A DNA stretch of 64,000 nucleotides, taken from CAVQEG01 sp963711465. GTDB lineage: Bacteria; Bacteroidota; Ignavibacteria; OLB7. Under the pieces are notes generated by a model. That model searched no databases. It was not told the origin of the DNA and worked only from the letters and a program-made list of their open reading frames with translations. Location: the NCBI GenBank assembly GCA_963711465.1, contig CAVQEG010000001.1, positions 2,852,001 to 2,916,000 on the forward strand. Direction: 5' to 3'. Each line of letters begins with the position of its first letter. Within the stretch, counting starts at the first letter, position 1. The position numbers were made by a program, and so were the translations under genes. This document shows, piece after piece, positions 1-8,191 of this stretch.

Positions 1-1855
1 CGCGAAGGTTGTCGGCCATCCGCTCGAGCCGCTGCTCGGTCTGCTCGTGCTCCTGCATCAGCTGCTGGAGCTCCTGCTGCTGCTGCCATCCGGCCGACTG
101 CTGCTTCTGCGCCAGCTGCTTCATCAGCTCGCGATTGAGGTGCTCCATTTTCTGACTCGTCTCCTTGGCCTGGTCGATCATCTGATCGAGCTGCGCGGTG
201 GCCTGGTCCTGCATCTGTTCGGCCGTCTTGAGCACCTCGTGCAGCGACGGCAGCCGCACGTGCACGATTTCGGTCCGTGCGCGCTTCGGACCACGGACGC
301 GGTCGTTGTCGGCCACCTCGAAGTAGAGTTCGAATTCATCTTCGGGAACCATGTGCAGACCGGTCATATCCCACAGGTAGGGCACCGTCGCAGCCAGCCC
401 CACGTTCTTCGGCAATGGTATCTCCAGCGAGCGGAAGCTCTTCCACGGCGTATCGTAGCGGCTCTTCGCCAGGCGGTAGTGCAGCCGCAGCCAGCTGAAG
501 CCGTAGTCGTCGGAGATCTGCACCTGCGTCGGCAGCAGCATCTTCTTGTCGATGTCGGTCTCCGATGCCGGCTGCAGCAGCGTGATCGACGGTGACGCGT
601 CGATCGACACCGACATGGTGTAGTGCACCGGCTGCTGGTTGTGCAGTCCGTCGGCGGAGGTCAGATCCAGATAGTATTCTCCATCATGTTCGAGCCGGAA
701 GCCACCTCGAGCGGTGGTTCCGTCGACGTGCATCGACGTGCGCACGGTGTCGAAGAGTACCGGCGCGCCCTCGAGGCTGGCCGCCACCTCCACCGGCTTC
801 GGACGCAGTTGCACGAGCGTCGCGCTCACCGGCACGATGTTCGTCGTCGCCGTCACCGCCACCATCGTTCCGTACAGTCCGCTGACGTCACCGGCATTGT
901 CGGGGAGCTGCTCGGCGGGTTGATCGGCCGCCGGCGGTGGCGTCACCCGCACCGCGAGCTTCCGCACCTCCGGACGATCGGTGACCGTCAGGTGATAGGC
1001 CGGCGTGCGAACCGGACCCGATGAGGCGAAGTAGACGGTCGGGGCGGAGAGTCCCGGGATGGTGTAGTCGAAGTGGCCGAGGGAATCGCCGTGCAGCTCG
1101 ACATCCTCGAAGGCATCCTGCCCGTCGCGCCGCAGGTGCAACGTGACGGTGCGGGGAGGAATTCCGTCGGCGCGGATGGCGATCGAAACGGAATCGCCGC
1201 GGACGAACTCGCGGTCACCGGGTGCGACGCGGAGCGAGAACGGTGCGGGCGGAATGAACTCCTGGCGGTAGTTGCTCAGTCGGTCGAGCGCGCCTGAATA
1301 GGCACCGGGGAAGGCGACGAACAGGATACCGGCGGCGATCCAGGTGGTGAGGAACAGCAGCAAGGCGCGTCGGCGGCGGTCGTCGCGGATGATGACGTCG
1401 TAGTCATAGTGGCGCAGCGGCTCACCCTCGGTAAGGATCGTCGCTTCGAGCAGTTCACTGGAGAATCCCACGGCAGCCGCCCCATCGCTGGCGCGGTAGA
1501 GCTGCAGCGTGTTGACGAGTCGATCGCCGATCTCCGGAATTCCCGTTCCGACTCGCTGCGCGAGCCGATCGTCGTGTTCGTCCGGCAGCAGTCCGAAGCG
1601 GCGGCCGAGAGGGCGAGCCAACAACCACGCGGCGGACGCGCCGCTGAGGATCACCGATGTGAAGTAAACCACGGTTCGCACCGCGGCGCTCATGTGGAAG
1701 ACCGCCTCGAGCGAAAGGGCGAGCGTCCAGATGGCGGCAAACGCCGCAAGCGTTCCGAGCACGCCGGCCTGCAGCGCGATCGCCTGCTCGCGGCGTCGCA
1801 CGCGGGTGAGCTTTGAGGTCAACTCCTGATACAGTGCGCCTGGTGTCATATTCAT
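1..1855 (-). CDS. DUF4175-like membrane/coiled-coil protein, 3' end missing
   Basis: The reverse strand is open from an ATG at 1855 to the window edge, so about 618 residues are seen and the C-terminus is missing. The N-terminal part has three hydrophobic stretches (about residues 25-48, 55-75 and 150-172), the third before an extracytoplasmic region of beta-rich character. The last 80 visible residues are Gln/Glu-rich and predicted coiled coil (for example QMIDQAKETSQKMEHLNREL). This order of short N-terminal membrane hairpin, large periplasmic beta region and long coiled coil is that of the DUF4175 proteins of Bacteroidota and Chlorobiota, whose role is unknown. The second in-frame ATG at 1849 is an alternative start. 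It is transcribed away from gcvT, with about 286 bp between the two start codons. The family call rests on architecture and recalled similarity. Confidence 0.7.
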   Translation of the reverse strand, partial: MNMTPGALYQELTSKLTRVRRREQAIALQAGVLGTLAAFAAIWTLALSLEAVFHMSAAVRTVVYFTSVILSGASAAWLLARPLGRRFGLLPDEHDDRLAQRVGTGIPEIGDRLVNTLQLYRASDGAAAVGFSSELLEATILTEGEPLRHYDYDVIIRDDRRRRALLLFLTTWIAAGILFVAFPGAYSGALDRLSNYRQEFIPPAPFSLRVAPGDREFVRGDSVSIAIRADGIPPRTVTLHLRRDGQDAFEDVELHGDSLGHFDYTIPGLSAPTVYFASSGPVRTPAYHLTVTDRPEVRKLAVRVTPPPAADQPAEQLPDNAGDVSGLYGTMVAVTATTNIVPVSATLVQLRPKPVEVAASLEGAPVLFDTVRTSMHVDGTTARGGFRLEHDGEYYLDLTSADGLHNQQPVHYTMSVSIDASPSITLLQPASETDIDKKMLLPTQVQISDDYGFSWLRLHYRLAKSRYDTPWKSFRSLEIPLPKNVGLAATVPYLWDMTGLHMVPEDEFELYFEVADNDRVRGPKRARTEIVHVRLPSLHEVLKTAEQMQDQATAQLDQMIDQAKETSQKMEHLNRELMKQLAQKQQSAGWQQQQELQQLMQEHEQTEQRLERMADNLR

Positions 1856-2141
1856 CGTGTCCCCGGTCTTTCCACGACGCATCTCGTGGCCGGATGCAAC
1901 GGGTCGGACCGCATGGTCAGTCGTTTCGTGTCGTCGGTTCAGAATAGTTGCGGTGCGCGTCCGGAATTCGGACCGGGAGGCGAGGATGGGCGTCCTCGTC
2001 CGGCACTCCGGGAATAGACGAGGAAGCTACCGAAATCGTAGGATCAGACAAGGAAGAACGCGGTTTCGTAGTTTGAGCGATTTCCGTGCCCACCGGGTCT
2101 GCGAAGCGACCCGACCCACATTCGACCCCCGACCGACGACC
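1856..2141. promoter_or_regulatory. divergent intergenic region upstream of gcvT
   Basis: These 286 bp separate the starts of the leftward DUF4175 gene and rightward gcvT, so both promoters should lie here. I looked for a glycine riboswitch because it often precedes gcv genes, but saw none of its conserved blocks. A TAGTTTG stretch near 2070 resembles the TAnnTTTG -7 element but is one base short. No ORF with coding character is visible. Confidence 0.4.
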
Positions 2142-3254
2142 ATGGACAACACGACCGCTACCGCCGCGCGGCACACCGCGCTCTACGATGTACACACCCG
2201 GCTCGGCGCCAAAATGGTGGAGTTCGCCGGCTACATGATGCCGATCAGCTACCGTGGAATCGTCGCCGAACACCAGGCCGTGCGCGAGCGCGTCGGGCTC
2301 TTCGACGTTTCCCACATGGGTGAAGTCTACGTCACCGGTCCTCGGGCGCTCGCGTTCGTCCAGTCGATCACGGTCAACGACGCCTCGACGCTCGCCGACG
2401 GCCAGGCGCAGTACAGCGCCATGTGCACCGAGGACGGCGGCATCGTCGACGACCTGCTCGTCTACCGCATCGATCCTGAATTCTACATGCTGGTGATAAA
2501 CGCATCGAACATCGAAATGGATTTCGCCTGGATGCGTCGGCACGCGATCGACGGCGCCGAACTGCGCAACGTCTCCGACGACGTGACGCTGATAGCAATT
2601 CAGGGACCGAAGTCGATCGAGACGCTGAAGAAGGTGACGCCGGTGGACCTCGAGGCGATCGACTACTACCACTTCGTGCGCGGCACGGTCGCCGGTGTCG
2701 AAGGCATCATCTCCCGAACGGGATATACGGGCGAGGTCGGCTTCGAACTCTACCTGCCGGGCGACGAGGCATCGTCGACGACGGTCTGGAACGCGTTGAT
2801 GCAGGCGGGCGAGGAGTTCGGCATCGAGCCGGCCGGGCTCGGCGCCCGCGACACGCTTCGCATGGAGATGGGCTACTGTCTCTACGGCAACGACATCGAT
2901 GCGACGACGAACACGATCGAGGCGGGACTCGGGTGGATCACGAAGCTTGACAAGGGGGAATTCGTCGGGCACGACGCGCTGGCGCGCGTCAAGGAGGAGA
3001 AGCCGTCGCGGCGGCTGGTGGGATTCGAGATGAATGAGCGGGGAATTCCACGTCAGGGGTACGCGATCCTCGCCGACGGCGAGGAAGTCGGTGTGGTCAC
3101 CAGCGGAACGCAGTCGCCGACGCTCGGCCACGGAATCGGGCTCGGGTATGTCCGGACGGGATTCAACAAGGCGGGAACGGCGGTGGCGATCCGGATTCGC
3201 GACAAGGAGATCCCGGCGACGGTGGTGCGTCCTCCCATGCTCAAGCGAGGATAA
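2142..3254 (+). CDS. gcvT: aminomethyltransferase (glycine cleavage T protein)
   Basis: The 370-residue product matches GcvT along its whole length. The T protein uses tetrahydrofolate to take the methylene group from the aminomethyl-lipoyl H protein, releasing ammonia, in the cytoplasmic glycine cleavage system. Visible family blocks are GAKMVEFAGYMMPISY near the start, FDVSHMGEVYVTGP around residue 55, SRTGYTGEVGFELY around residue 195, GARDTLRMEMGYCLYGND around residue 240 and TSGTQSPTLGHGIGLGYV near the C-terminus. The ATG at 2142 was chosen because it gives the normal length; the frame is open further upstream but that part has no family similarity. Other gcv genes (H and P proteins) are not in the window. 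The YbbR gene follows after 3 bp, so the two are probably co-transcribed. Confidence 0.96.
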   Translation: MDNTTATAARHTALYDVHTRLGAKMVEFAGYMMPISYRGIVAEHQAVRERVGLFDVSHMGEVYVTGPRALAFVQSITVNDASTLADGQAQYSAMCTEDGGIVDDLLVYRIDPEFYMLVINASNIEMDFAWMRRHAIDGAELRNVSDDVTLIAIQGPKSIETLKKVTPVDLEAIDYYHFVRGTVAGVEGIISRTGYTGEVGFELYLPGDEASSTTVWNALMQAGEEFGIEPAGLGARDTLRMEMGYCLYGNDIDATTNTIEAGLGWITKLDKGEFVGHDALARVKEEKPSRRLVGFEMNERGIPRQGYAILADGEEVGVVTSGTQSPTLGHGIGLGYVRTGFNKAGTAVAIRIRDKEIPATVVRPPMLKRG

Positions 3255-3257
3255 CGC

Positions 3258-4226
3258 GTGGCGCTACCGACGACAGTGTCGACGAGACGATCGTCGCTCT
3301 GGCGAATCGCCGGAGCGCTGGTGATTGCTGTATCGCTGTGGACGATCACGTCGCTGTCGGCCGAATACACGTGGACGCTCGACATCCCGCTGCGGGTCAA
3401 TCTGCCGACCACCCGCGCGCTGGTGCAGCCGGTTCCGGAGAAGGTCGACATGACCGTACGTGCCACCGGCTGGACACTGCTGCGGCTCATCACCAGCAAA
3501 CTCTCCGTAGTGCTCTCACCGCTGAGCTCCTCTCGCAGCCACCATGATTCCATCCGATACGACGATCGCGCGCTCATCGAGAACGTTCAGCCGACGCTGG
3601 GCGGTGCCGAGGTTCGACGGACTTCGCCAGATGGACTCTACGTTGTCGTCGGCCGCGTCGACCAGCGCCAGGTACCCGTTCGCAACGAAGTCGGCATCGA
3701 GCCGCGCCACGGCTTTCAGGTGGTCGGTCCGGTTCGGGTCGAACCCGATTCCGTAACGCTGGTGGGATCGGCCGCGGCACTGGAGGGCATCACCGAGTGG
3801 CCGACGCAGGCGACCACCCTATCGGATCTCTACGCGCCCGCCTCGACCCCGGTTCCGCTGCAGGATTCGCTGCCGGGAGTCGTTCAACCGACGCGCACCA
3901 CCGTCCGCGTCGTCGCCGACGTTCAGGAGACCGCCGAGCGACGGTTCGACGACGTCGATCTGATCAACCGCGGGACGAACGGCGATACGAGTCTCACGCT
4001 GATTCTGAAGCCGAGTCACGTGAGCGTCCTGCTCCGAGGCGGCGCGAGCGATCTGAGCCACATCGATCCGAAGATGCTCGTCGCCTACATCAACGTCGTG
4101 CAGGGCGCCGACACGCTGGGTCTGGCACGACCACATCTGATGCCGATACCAGGCTTCAGCGTCGTCGACATCGAACCGGATCGCATCCGGTACCTGTGGC
4201 GTCGCGTGGTGCAGGAGTCGCAGTAG
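3258..4226 (+). CDS. YbbR-like domain protein
   Basis: The 322-residue product starts at a GTG placed 3 bp after the gcvT stop; a GAGG at the end of gcvT is a suitable ribosome binding site. It has one N-terminal membrane anchor (about residues 17-35, IAGALVIAVSLWTITSLSAE) followed by a long extracytoplasmic beta-rich part made of repeated units containing phrases such as VPVRNEV and VRVVADVQ. This is the pattern of YbbR/CdaR-type proteins: a single anchor with tandem YbbR domains. In Firmicutes CdaR regulates the diadenylate cyclase CdaA, but no cyclase gene is adjacent here, so that role is not supported. The gene is followed at once by the first repeat complex, with no ordinary terminator visible. 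Confidence 0.75.
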   Translation: MALPTTVSTRRSSLWRIAGALVIAVSLWTITSLSAEYTWTLDIPLRVNLPTTRALVQPVPEKVDMTVRATGWTLLRLITSKLSVVLSPLSSSRSHHDSIRYDDRALIENVQPTLGGAEVRRTSPDGLYVVVGRVDQRQVPVRNEVGIEPRHGFQVVGPVRVEPDSVTLVGSAAALEGITEWPTQATTLSDLYAPASTPVPLQDSLPGVVQPTRTTVRVVADVQETAERRFDDVDLINRGTNGDTSLTLILKPSHVSVLLRGGASDLSHIDPKMLVAYINVVQGADTLGLARPHLMPIPGFSVVDIEPDRIRYLWRRVVQESQ

Positions 4227-4560
4227 CGGCATACCGCGGGGTGGGCCGCCTCTGTGGCGCTTCACCGCGGGATGTCCTCGGGCGTAGCGGTTCACCGCGG
4301 GATGGGCCGCCTCTGTGGCGCTGCATCGCGGGATGTCCTCGGGCGTAGCAGTTCACCGCGGGATGGGCCGCCTCTGTGGCGCTGCAACGCGGGATGTCCT
4401 CGGGTGTAGCGGTTCACCGCGGGGTAGGCCGCCTCTGTAGCGGTTCACCGCGGGATGTCCTCGGGCGTAGCGGTTCACCGCGGGGTGGGTCGCCTCTGTA
4501 GCGCTGCACCGCGGGATGTCCTCGGGTGTAGCGGTTCACCGCGGGGTAGTCCTCGTCTAT

Positions 4561-4933
4561 AGCGGCAAACCGATGGTCTTGACGGCAGGAGCCGTCTGCG
4601 ATGTCGAGGCGGTCTCAGTACTTGTACTGCTACATTCATGCGGCGAGCACTTCGGGGGTGGTGACAAGACGGCGTTCGCATCCGAGGTGGTGGCCACAGC
4701 AGTGCATTGGCGCGTACGATCAGTTGCGGCCGACGTTTTCTGGGGCCGACGTTTTGCGGAGCCAATGTTTTGTGGCGGTATGTCGCCGGATGGCGAAGCC
4801 ATCGGCTCGAACCCAACGAAAGACGTCTTGTCAGTGCCGGTGCGGCTGCCGCCGCACGAATGTACCGCTACAAGTGCTGAGACCGCCGCGACCACGCAGA
4901 CGGCTCCTGCCGTCAAGTCAATCGGTCTACCGC
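4561..4933. repeat. core element copy 1 (full palindromic form)
   Basis: This 373 bp unit is an imperfect inverted repeat. The left arm (4561-4678) and right arm (4817-4933) are reverse complements at roughly 80-85% by eye. For example GACGGCAGGAGCCGTCTGCG on the left is matched exactly by CGCAGACGGCTCCTGCCGTC on the right, and GGCGGTCTCAGTACTTGTA on the left by its near complement around 4870. The middle part (4679-4816) holds direct repeats of about 16 bp built on GCCGACGTTTT and a perfect hairpin GATGGC-GAA-GCCATC near 4794. As RNA or single-stranded DNA the unit could fold into a stem of more than 100 bp. Confidence 0.9.
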
Positions 4934-5110
4934 TGCACCCGAGGACATCCCGCGGTGTACCGCCGCACCCGAGGACATCCCCGCGGTGTACCGCCGCACC
5001 CGAGGACATCCCCGCGGTCTACCGCTGCTCTCGAGGACATCCCGCGGTGTACCGCCGCACCCGAGGACATCCCCGCGGTCTACCGCTGCTCTCGAGGACA
5101 TCCCCGCGGA

Positions 5111-5460
5111 ATTTCATGCGGCGAGCACTTCGGGGGTGGTGACAAGACGGCGTTCGTATCCGAGGTGGTGGCCACAGCAGTGCATTGGCGCGTACGATCA
5201 GTTGCGGCCGACGTTTTCTGGGGCCGACGTCTTGAGAAGCCGACGTTTTGCCGAGCCAATGGTTTGTGGTGGTATCTCGCCGGATGGCGAAGCCATCGGC
5301 CCATGGAATCATCTCCCGATGGAGCCACAGGCACCAACCCAACGAAAGACGTCTTGTCAGTGCCGGTGCGGCTGCCGCCGCACGAATGTATCGCTACAAG
5401 TGCTGAGACCGCCGCGACCACGCAGACGGCTCCTGCCGTCAAGTCAATCGGTCTACCGCT
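5111..5460. repeat. core element copy 2 (left arm truncated)
   Basis: This copy matches core 1 from AATTTCATGCGGCGAGCAC onward and lacks roughly the first 80 bp of the left arm. The break falls directly after a CCGCGG at the end of a satellite unit, the same junction as in copies 4 and 5. It carries four GCCGACGT-type direct repeats, the GATGGC-GAA-GCCATC hairpin and an extra segment of about 35 bp (CCCATGGAATCATCTCCCGA and following) absent from copies 1 and 3. Confidence 0.88.
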
Positions 5461-5609
5461 ACACTCGCGGACATCTCCGCGGAATGTCGCTACCGTATCG
5501 GACCACCCCGCGGCCAACCCGCTGCATTCGAGGTCTCTCCCGCGGTCTACCGCTGCACTCGAGGACTCTAGCGCGGACTCCCTGGTACGTTTCCCTCCTC
5601 ACTGTTCCG

Positions 5610-6236
5610 ATGCCTCGACACATCATTCACATTCCCCGGTATCTCGGAGAGAATCTGCGGCGGCTGCGCGTGACCCGCGGACTGTCGACCGCTGCCCTGG
5701 GCGATGCGATCGGCGTCTCCAAGACCTACATATCGCTGATCGAATCGGGAAAGCGCGTTCCGCACTGGAGCACCTACATGCGCATGGTGCACGCAATGGG
5801 CGAGACGCTCTGCCGATTCTTCACCTTGGCTGAATCGCTTCCCGCTCCGGAAGACGGGCTGCTGATGCGCCGTGAGAATCTGATCATCGTTGCCGGAGAA
5901 CGTCCCGAGGAAACGCCGGATGGACTTCTTCCAGCGCGAAGCGATCGTCCACCCTTCACCTACATCCTCACGCCGTGGCACGATGACTTGCTCGTCGAAA
6001 CCGTGGAGATCGGACTGGCCCCGCATACAGAGTGGACACCTGACGACATCGCTTTCGATTCACGCGTCGTGGCCTTCGGCATCAGCGGCCGTCTGCTGCT
6101 GGAACAGTCCGGCACCGAATACGTCATGCGCGCCGGCGAATCACTCCACTATGACGCGTCCGTTCCCCACCGCCTCCGCAACTACACCGACGAACCGACA
6201 CACGTCGTACTCACGATCGCGCCAGTGGGATTGTGA
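5610..6236 (+). CDS. XRE-family transcriptional regulator with C-terminal cupin sensor
   Basis: The 208-residue product has a helix-turn-helix domain at about residues 10-68 (ENLRRLRVTRGLSTAALGDAIGVSKTYISLIESGKRVPHW) and a cupin-like beta-barrel at about residues 125-205 (phrases EYVMRAGESLHYDAS and VPHRLRNYTDEPTHVVLTIAP). This is the common XRE-cupin architecture: the first domain binds DNA, the second senses a small molecule. The target and ligand are unknown. The ATG at 5610 gives the standard N-terminus. The frame stays open upstream through repeat DNA, which I treat as chance. There is no good Shine-Dalgarno sequence. The gene lies between two large repeat complexes, with about 10 bp to the upstream one and about 35 bp to the downstream one, and has no partner gene. 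Whether it binds the GCGGT-ACCGC palindromes around it is an open question. Confidence 0.85.
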   Translation: MPRHIIHIPRYLGENLRRLRVTRGLSTAALGDAIGVSKTYISLIESGKRVPHWSTYMRMVHAMGETLCRFFTLAESLPAPEDGLLMRRENLIIVAGERPEETPDGLLPARSDRPPFTYILTPWHDDLLVETVEIGLAPHTEWTPDDIAFDSRVVAFGISGRLLLEQSGTEYVMRAGESLHYDASVPHRLRNYTDEPTHVVLTIAPVGL

Positions 6237-6697
6237 ACGGCCCCCACGGCAGATTTCACGAGAAGGGTAGTGGCATTCCGCGGGGTGGCCTTCCATTGTA
6301 GCGGTTCACCGCCGGGACGTCCTCGGGTGTGGCGGTTCGCCGCGGGGAGGTCCTCGGGTGTAGCGGTTCACCGCGGGGTGGGTCGCCTCTGTAGCGCTGC
6401 ACCGCGGGATGTCCTCGAGTGTGGCGGTTCACCGCGGGATGGGCCGCCTCTGTGGCGCTTCACCGCGGGATGTCCTCGGATGTAGCGGTTCACCGCGGGG
6501 TAGTCCGCCTCTGTGGCGCTTCACCGCGGGATGTCCTCGGATGTAGCGGTTCACCGCGGGATGGGCCGCCTCTGTAGCGCTGCACCGCGGGATGTCCTCG
6601 GGTATCGCGGTTCACCGCGGGGTAGGCCGCCTCTGTGGCGCTTCACCGCGGGATGTCCTCGGATGTAGCGGTTCACCGCGGGGTAGTCCTCGGCTAT

Positions 6698-7086
6698 AGC
6701 GGCAAACCGATGGTCTTGACGGCAGGAGCCGTCTGCGATGTCGAGGCGGTCTCAGTACTTGTACTGCCACATTCATGCGGCGAGCACTTCGGAGGTAGTG
6801 ACAAGACGGCGTTCGCATCCGAGGTGGTGGCCACAGCAGTGCATTGGCGCGTACGATCCGTTGCGGCCGACGTATTCTGGGGCCGACGTCTTGAGAAGCC
6901 GACGTTTTGCGGAGCCAATGTTTTGTGGCGGTATCTCGCCGGATGGCGAAGCCATCGGCTCGAACCCAACGAAAGACGTCTTGTCAGTGCCGGTGCGGCT
7001 GCCGCCGCACGAATGTACCGCTACAAGTGCTGAGACCGCCGCGACCACGCAGACGGCTCCTGCCGTCAAGTCAATCGGTCTACCGC
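6698..7086. repeat. core element copy 3 (full palindromic form)
   Basis: This copy aligns with copy 1 over its whole length, including the complete left arm beginning GCGGCAAACCGATGGTC and the right arm ending CAATCGGTCTACCGC. It carries four GCCGACG-type direct repeats where copy 1 has three and, like copy 1, lacks the roughly 35 bp CCCATGGAATCATC segment. Confidence 0.88.
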
Positions 7087-7171
7087 CGCACCCGAGGACA
7101 TCTCCGCGGTGTACCGCTACACCCGAGGAAATCCCCGCGGTCTACCGCTACACCCGAGGACATCTCCGCGG

Positions 7172-7506
7172 AATTTCATGCGGCGAGCACTTCGGGGGTA
7201 GTGGCAAGACGGCGTTCGCATCCGAGGTGGTGGCCACAGCAGTGCAGTGGCGCGTACGATCAGTTGCGGCCGACGTTTTGTGGAGCCGACGTCGTGTGGA
7301 GCCGACGTTGTGTGGTGGTATTTCGCCGGATGGCGAAGCCATCGGCCCATGGAATCATCTCCCGATGGAGCCACAGGCACCAACCCAACGAAAGACGTCT
7401 TGTCAGTGCCGGTGCGGCTGCCGCCGCACGAATGTACCGCTACAAGTGCTGAGACCGCCACGACCACGCAGACGGCTCCTGCCGTCAAGTCAATCGGTCT
7501 ACCGCC
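7172..7506. repeat. core element copy 4 (left arm truncated)
   Basis: It begins at the AATTTCATGCGG junction used by copies 2 and 5 and ends with the standard right arm. The central direct-repeat block is shorter (GCCGACGTTTTGTGGA, GCCGACGTCGTGTGGA, GCCGACGTTGTGTGG). Together with its downstream satellite units it forms a 420 bp period with copy 5, which suggests tandem duplication. Confidence 0.88.
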
Positions 7507-7591
7507 GCACCCGAGGACATCTCCGCGGTCTACCGCTACACCCGAGGAAATCCCCGCGGTCTACCGCTACACCCGAGGACATCTCCGCGGA

Positions 7592-7940
7592 ATTTCATGC
7601 GGCGAGCACTTCGGAGGTAGTGACAAGACGGCGTTCGCATCCGAGGTGGTGGCCACAGCAGTGCAGTGGCGCGTACGATCCGTTGCGGCCGACGTTTTGT
7701 GGAGCCGACGTCTTGAGAAGCCGACGTTTTGCGGAGCCAATGTTTAGTGGCGGTATGTCGCCGGATGGCGAAGCCATCGGCCCATGGAATCATCTCCCGA
7801 TGGAGCCACAGGCACCAACCCAACGAAAGACGTCTTGTCAGTGCCGGTGCGGCTGCCGCCGCACGAATGTACCGCTACAAGTGCTGAGACCGCCGCGACC
7901 ACGCAGACGGCTCCTGCCGTCAAGTCAATCGGTCTACCGC
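7592..7940. repeat. core element copy 5 (left arm truncated)
   Basis: It has the same truncated start as copies 2 and 4, the extra CCCATGGAATCATC segment, four GCCGACGT-type repeats and the standard right arm. The start of copy 5 is exactly 420 bp after that of copy 4. Confidence 0.88.
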
Positions 7941-8191
7941 CGCACCCGAGGACATCCCCGCGGTCTACCACTACACCCGAGGACATCTCCGCGGTGTACC
8001 GCTACACCCGAGGAAATCCCCGCGGTGTACCGCCGCACTCGAGGACATCTCCGCGGTCTACCGCCGCACTCGAGGACATCTCCGCGGTGTACCGCTGCTC
8101 TCGAGGACATCCCCGCGGTGTACCGCTGCTCTCGACGACATTCGGCGATTGGCTGCCAACCCCGAGGACATTCCCGGACGCGACGGAGATC

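Larger units (their letters stand above)
4227..5600. repeat. repeat complex 1: inverted satellite arrays with two palindromic cores
   Basis: All the DNA between the YbbR stop and the XRE gene is repeat. From 4229 to about 4560 there are eleven tandem units of 29-31 bp. Each begins GCGGTTCACCGCGGG, or a close variant with GCGCTGCACCGC. They alternate between a half ending RTGTCCTCGGGYGTA and one ending RTGGGCCGCCTCTGTG, giving a higher-order period near 61 bp. Then come core 1 (4561-4933), six units of the reverse complement (4925-5110; GTGTACCGCCGCACCCGAGG plus ACATCCCCGCG), core 2 (5111-5460) and four more diverged reverse-complement units to about 5590. Frames of several hundred codons run through on both strands, but their products are Arg/Pro/Ser-rich echoes of the repeat and the mix of 30 and 31 bp units breaks any reading frame, so I do not call genes here. 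Confidence 0.9.
6237..8190. repeat. repeat complex 2: inverted satellite arrays with three palindromic cores
   Basis: The space between the stops of the convergent XRE and PD40-OmpA genes is repeat DNA of the same family as complex 1. Fourteen units in the GCGGTTCACCGCGGG orientation run from about 6270 to 6697. Next come core 3 (6698-7086), three reverse-complement units (to 7171), core 4 (7172-7506), three units (to 7591), core 5 (7592-7940) and about eight units that decay into unique DNA near 8170. The left-hand array again alternates two unit types. Its first unit (TGGCATTCCGCGGGGTGG) matches the first unit of complex 1 (GCGGCATACCGCGGGGTGG), so both complexes share a left boundary. No gene is called inside it. 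Confidence 0.9.

Noticed and set aside
1856..2141. Glycine riboswitch upstream of gcvT
   Set aside because: None of the conserved glycine-aptamer blocks could be found in the 286 bp.
1917..3131. Open frame of 404 codons antisense to gcvT
   Set aside because: Shadow of gcvT; no motif and biased composition.
4561..7940. Integron attC sites or a retron msr/msd
   Set aside because: No attC core-site motifs, integrase or reverse transcriptase gene was seen.
4227..8190. CRISPR array
   Set aside because: Units follow each other directly without unique spacers, and no cas gene is in the window.
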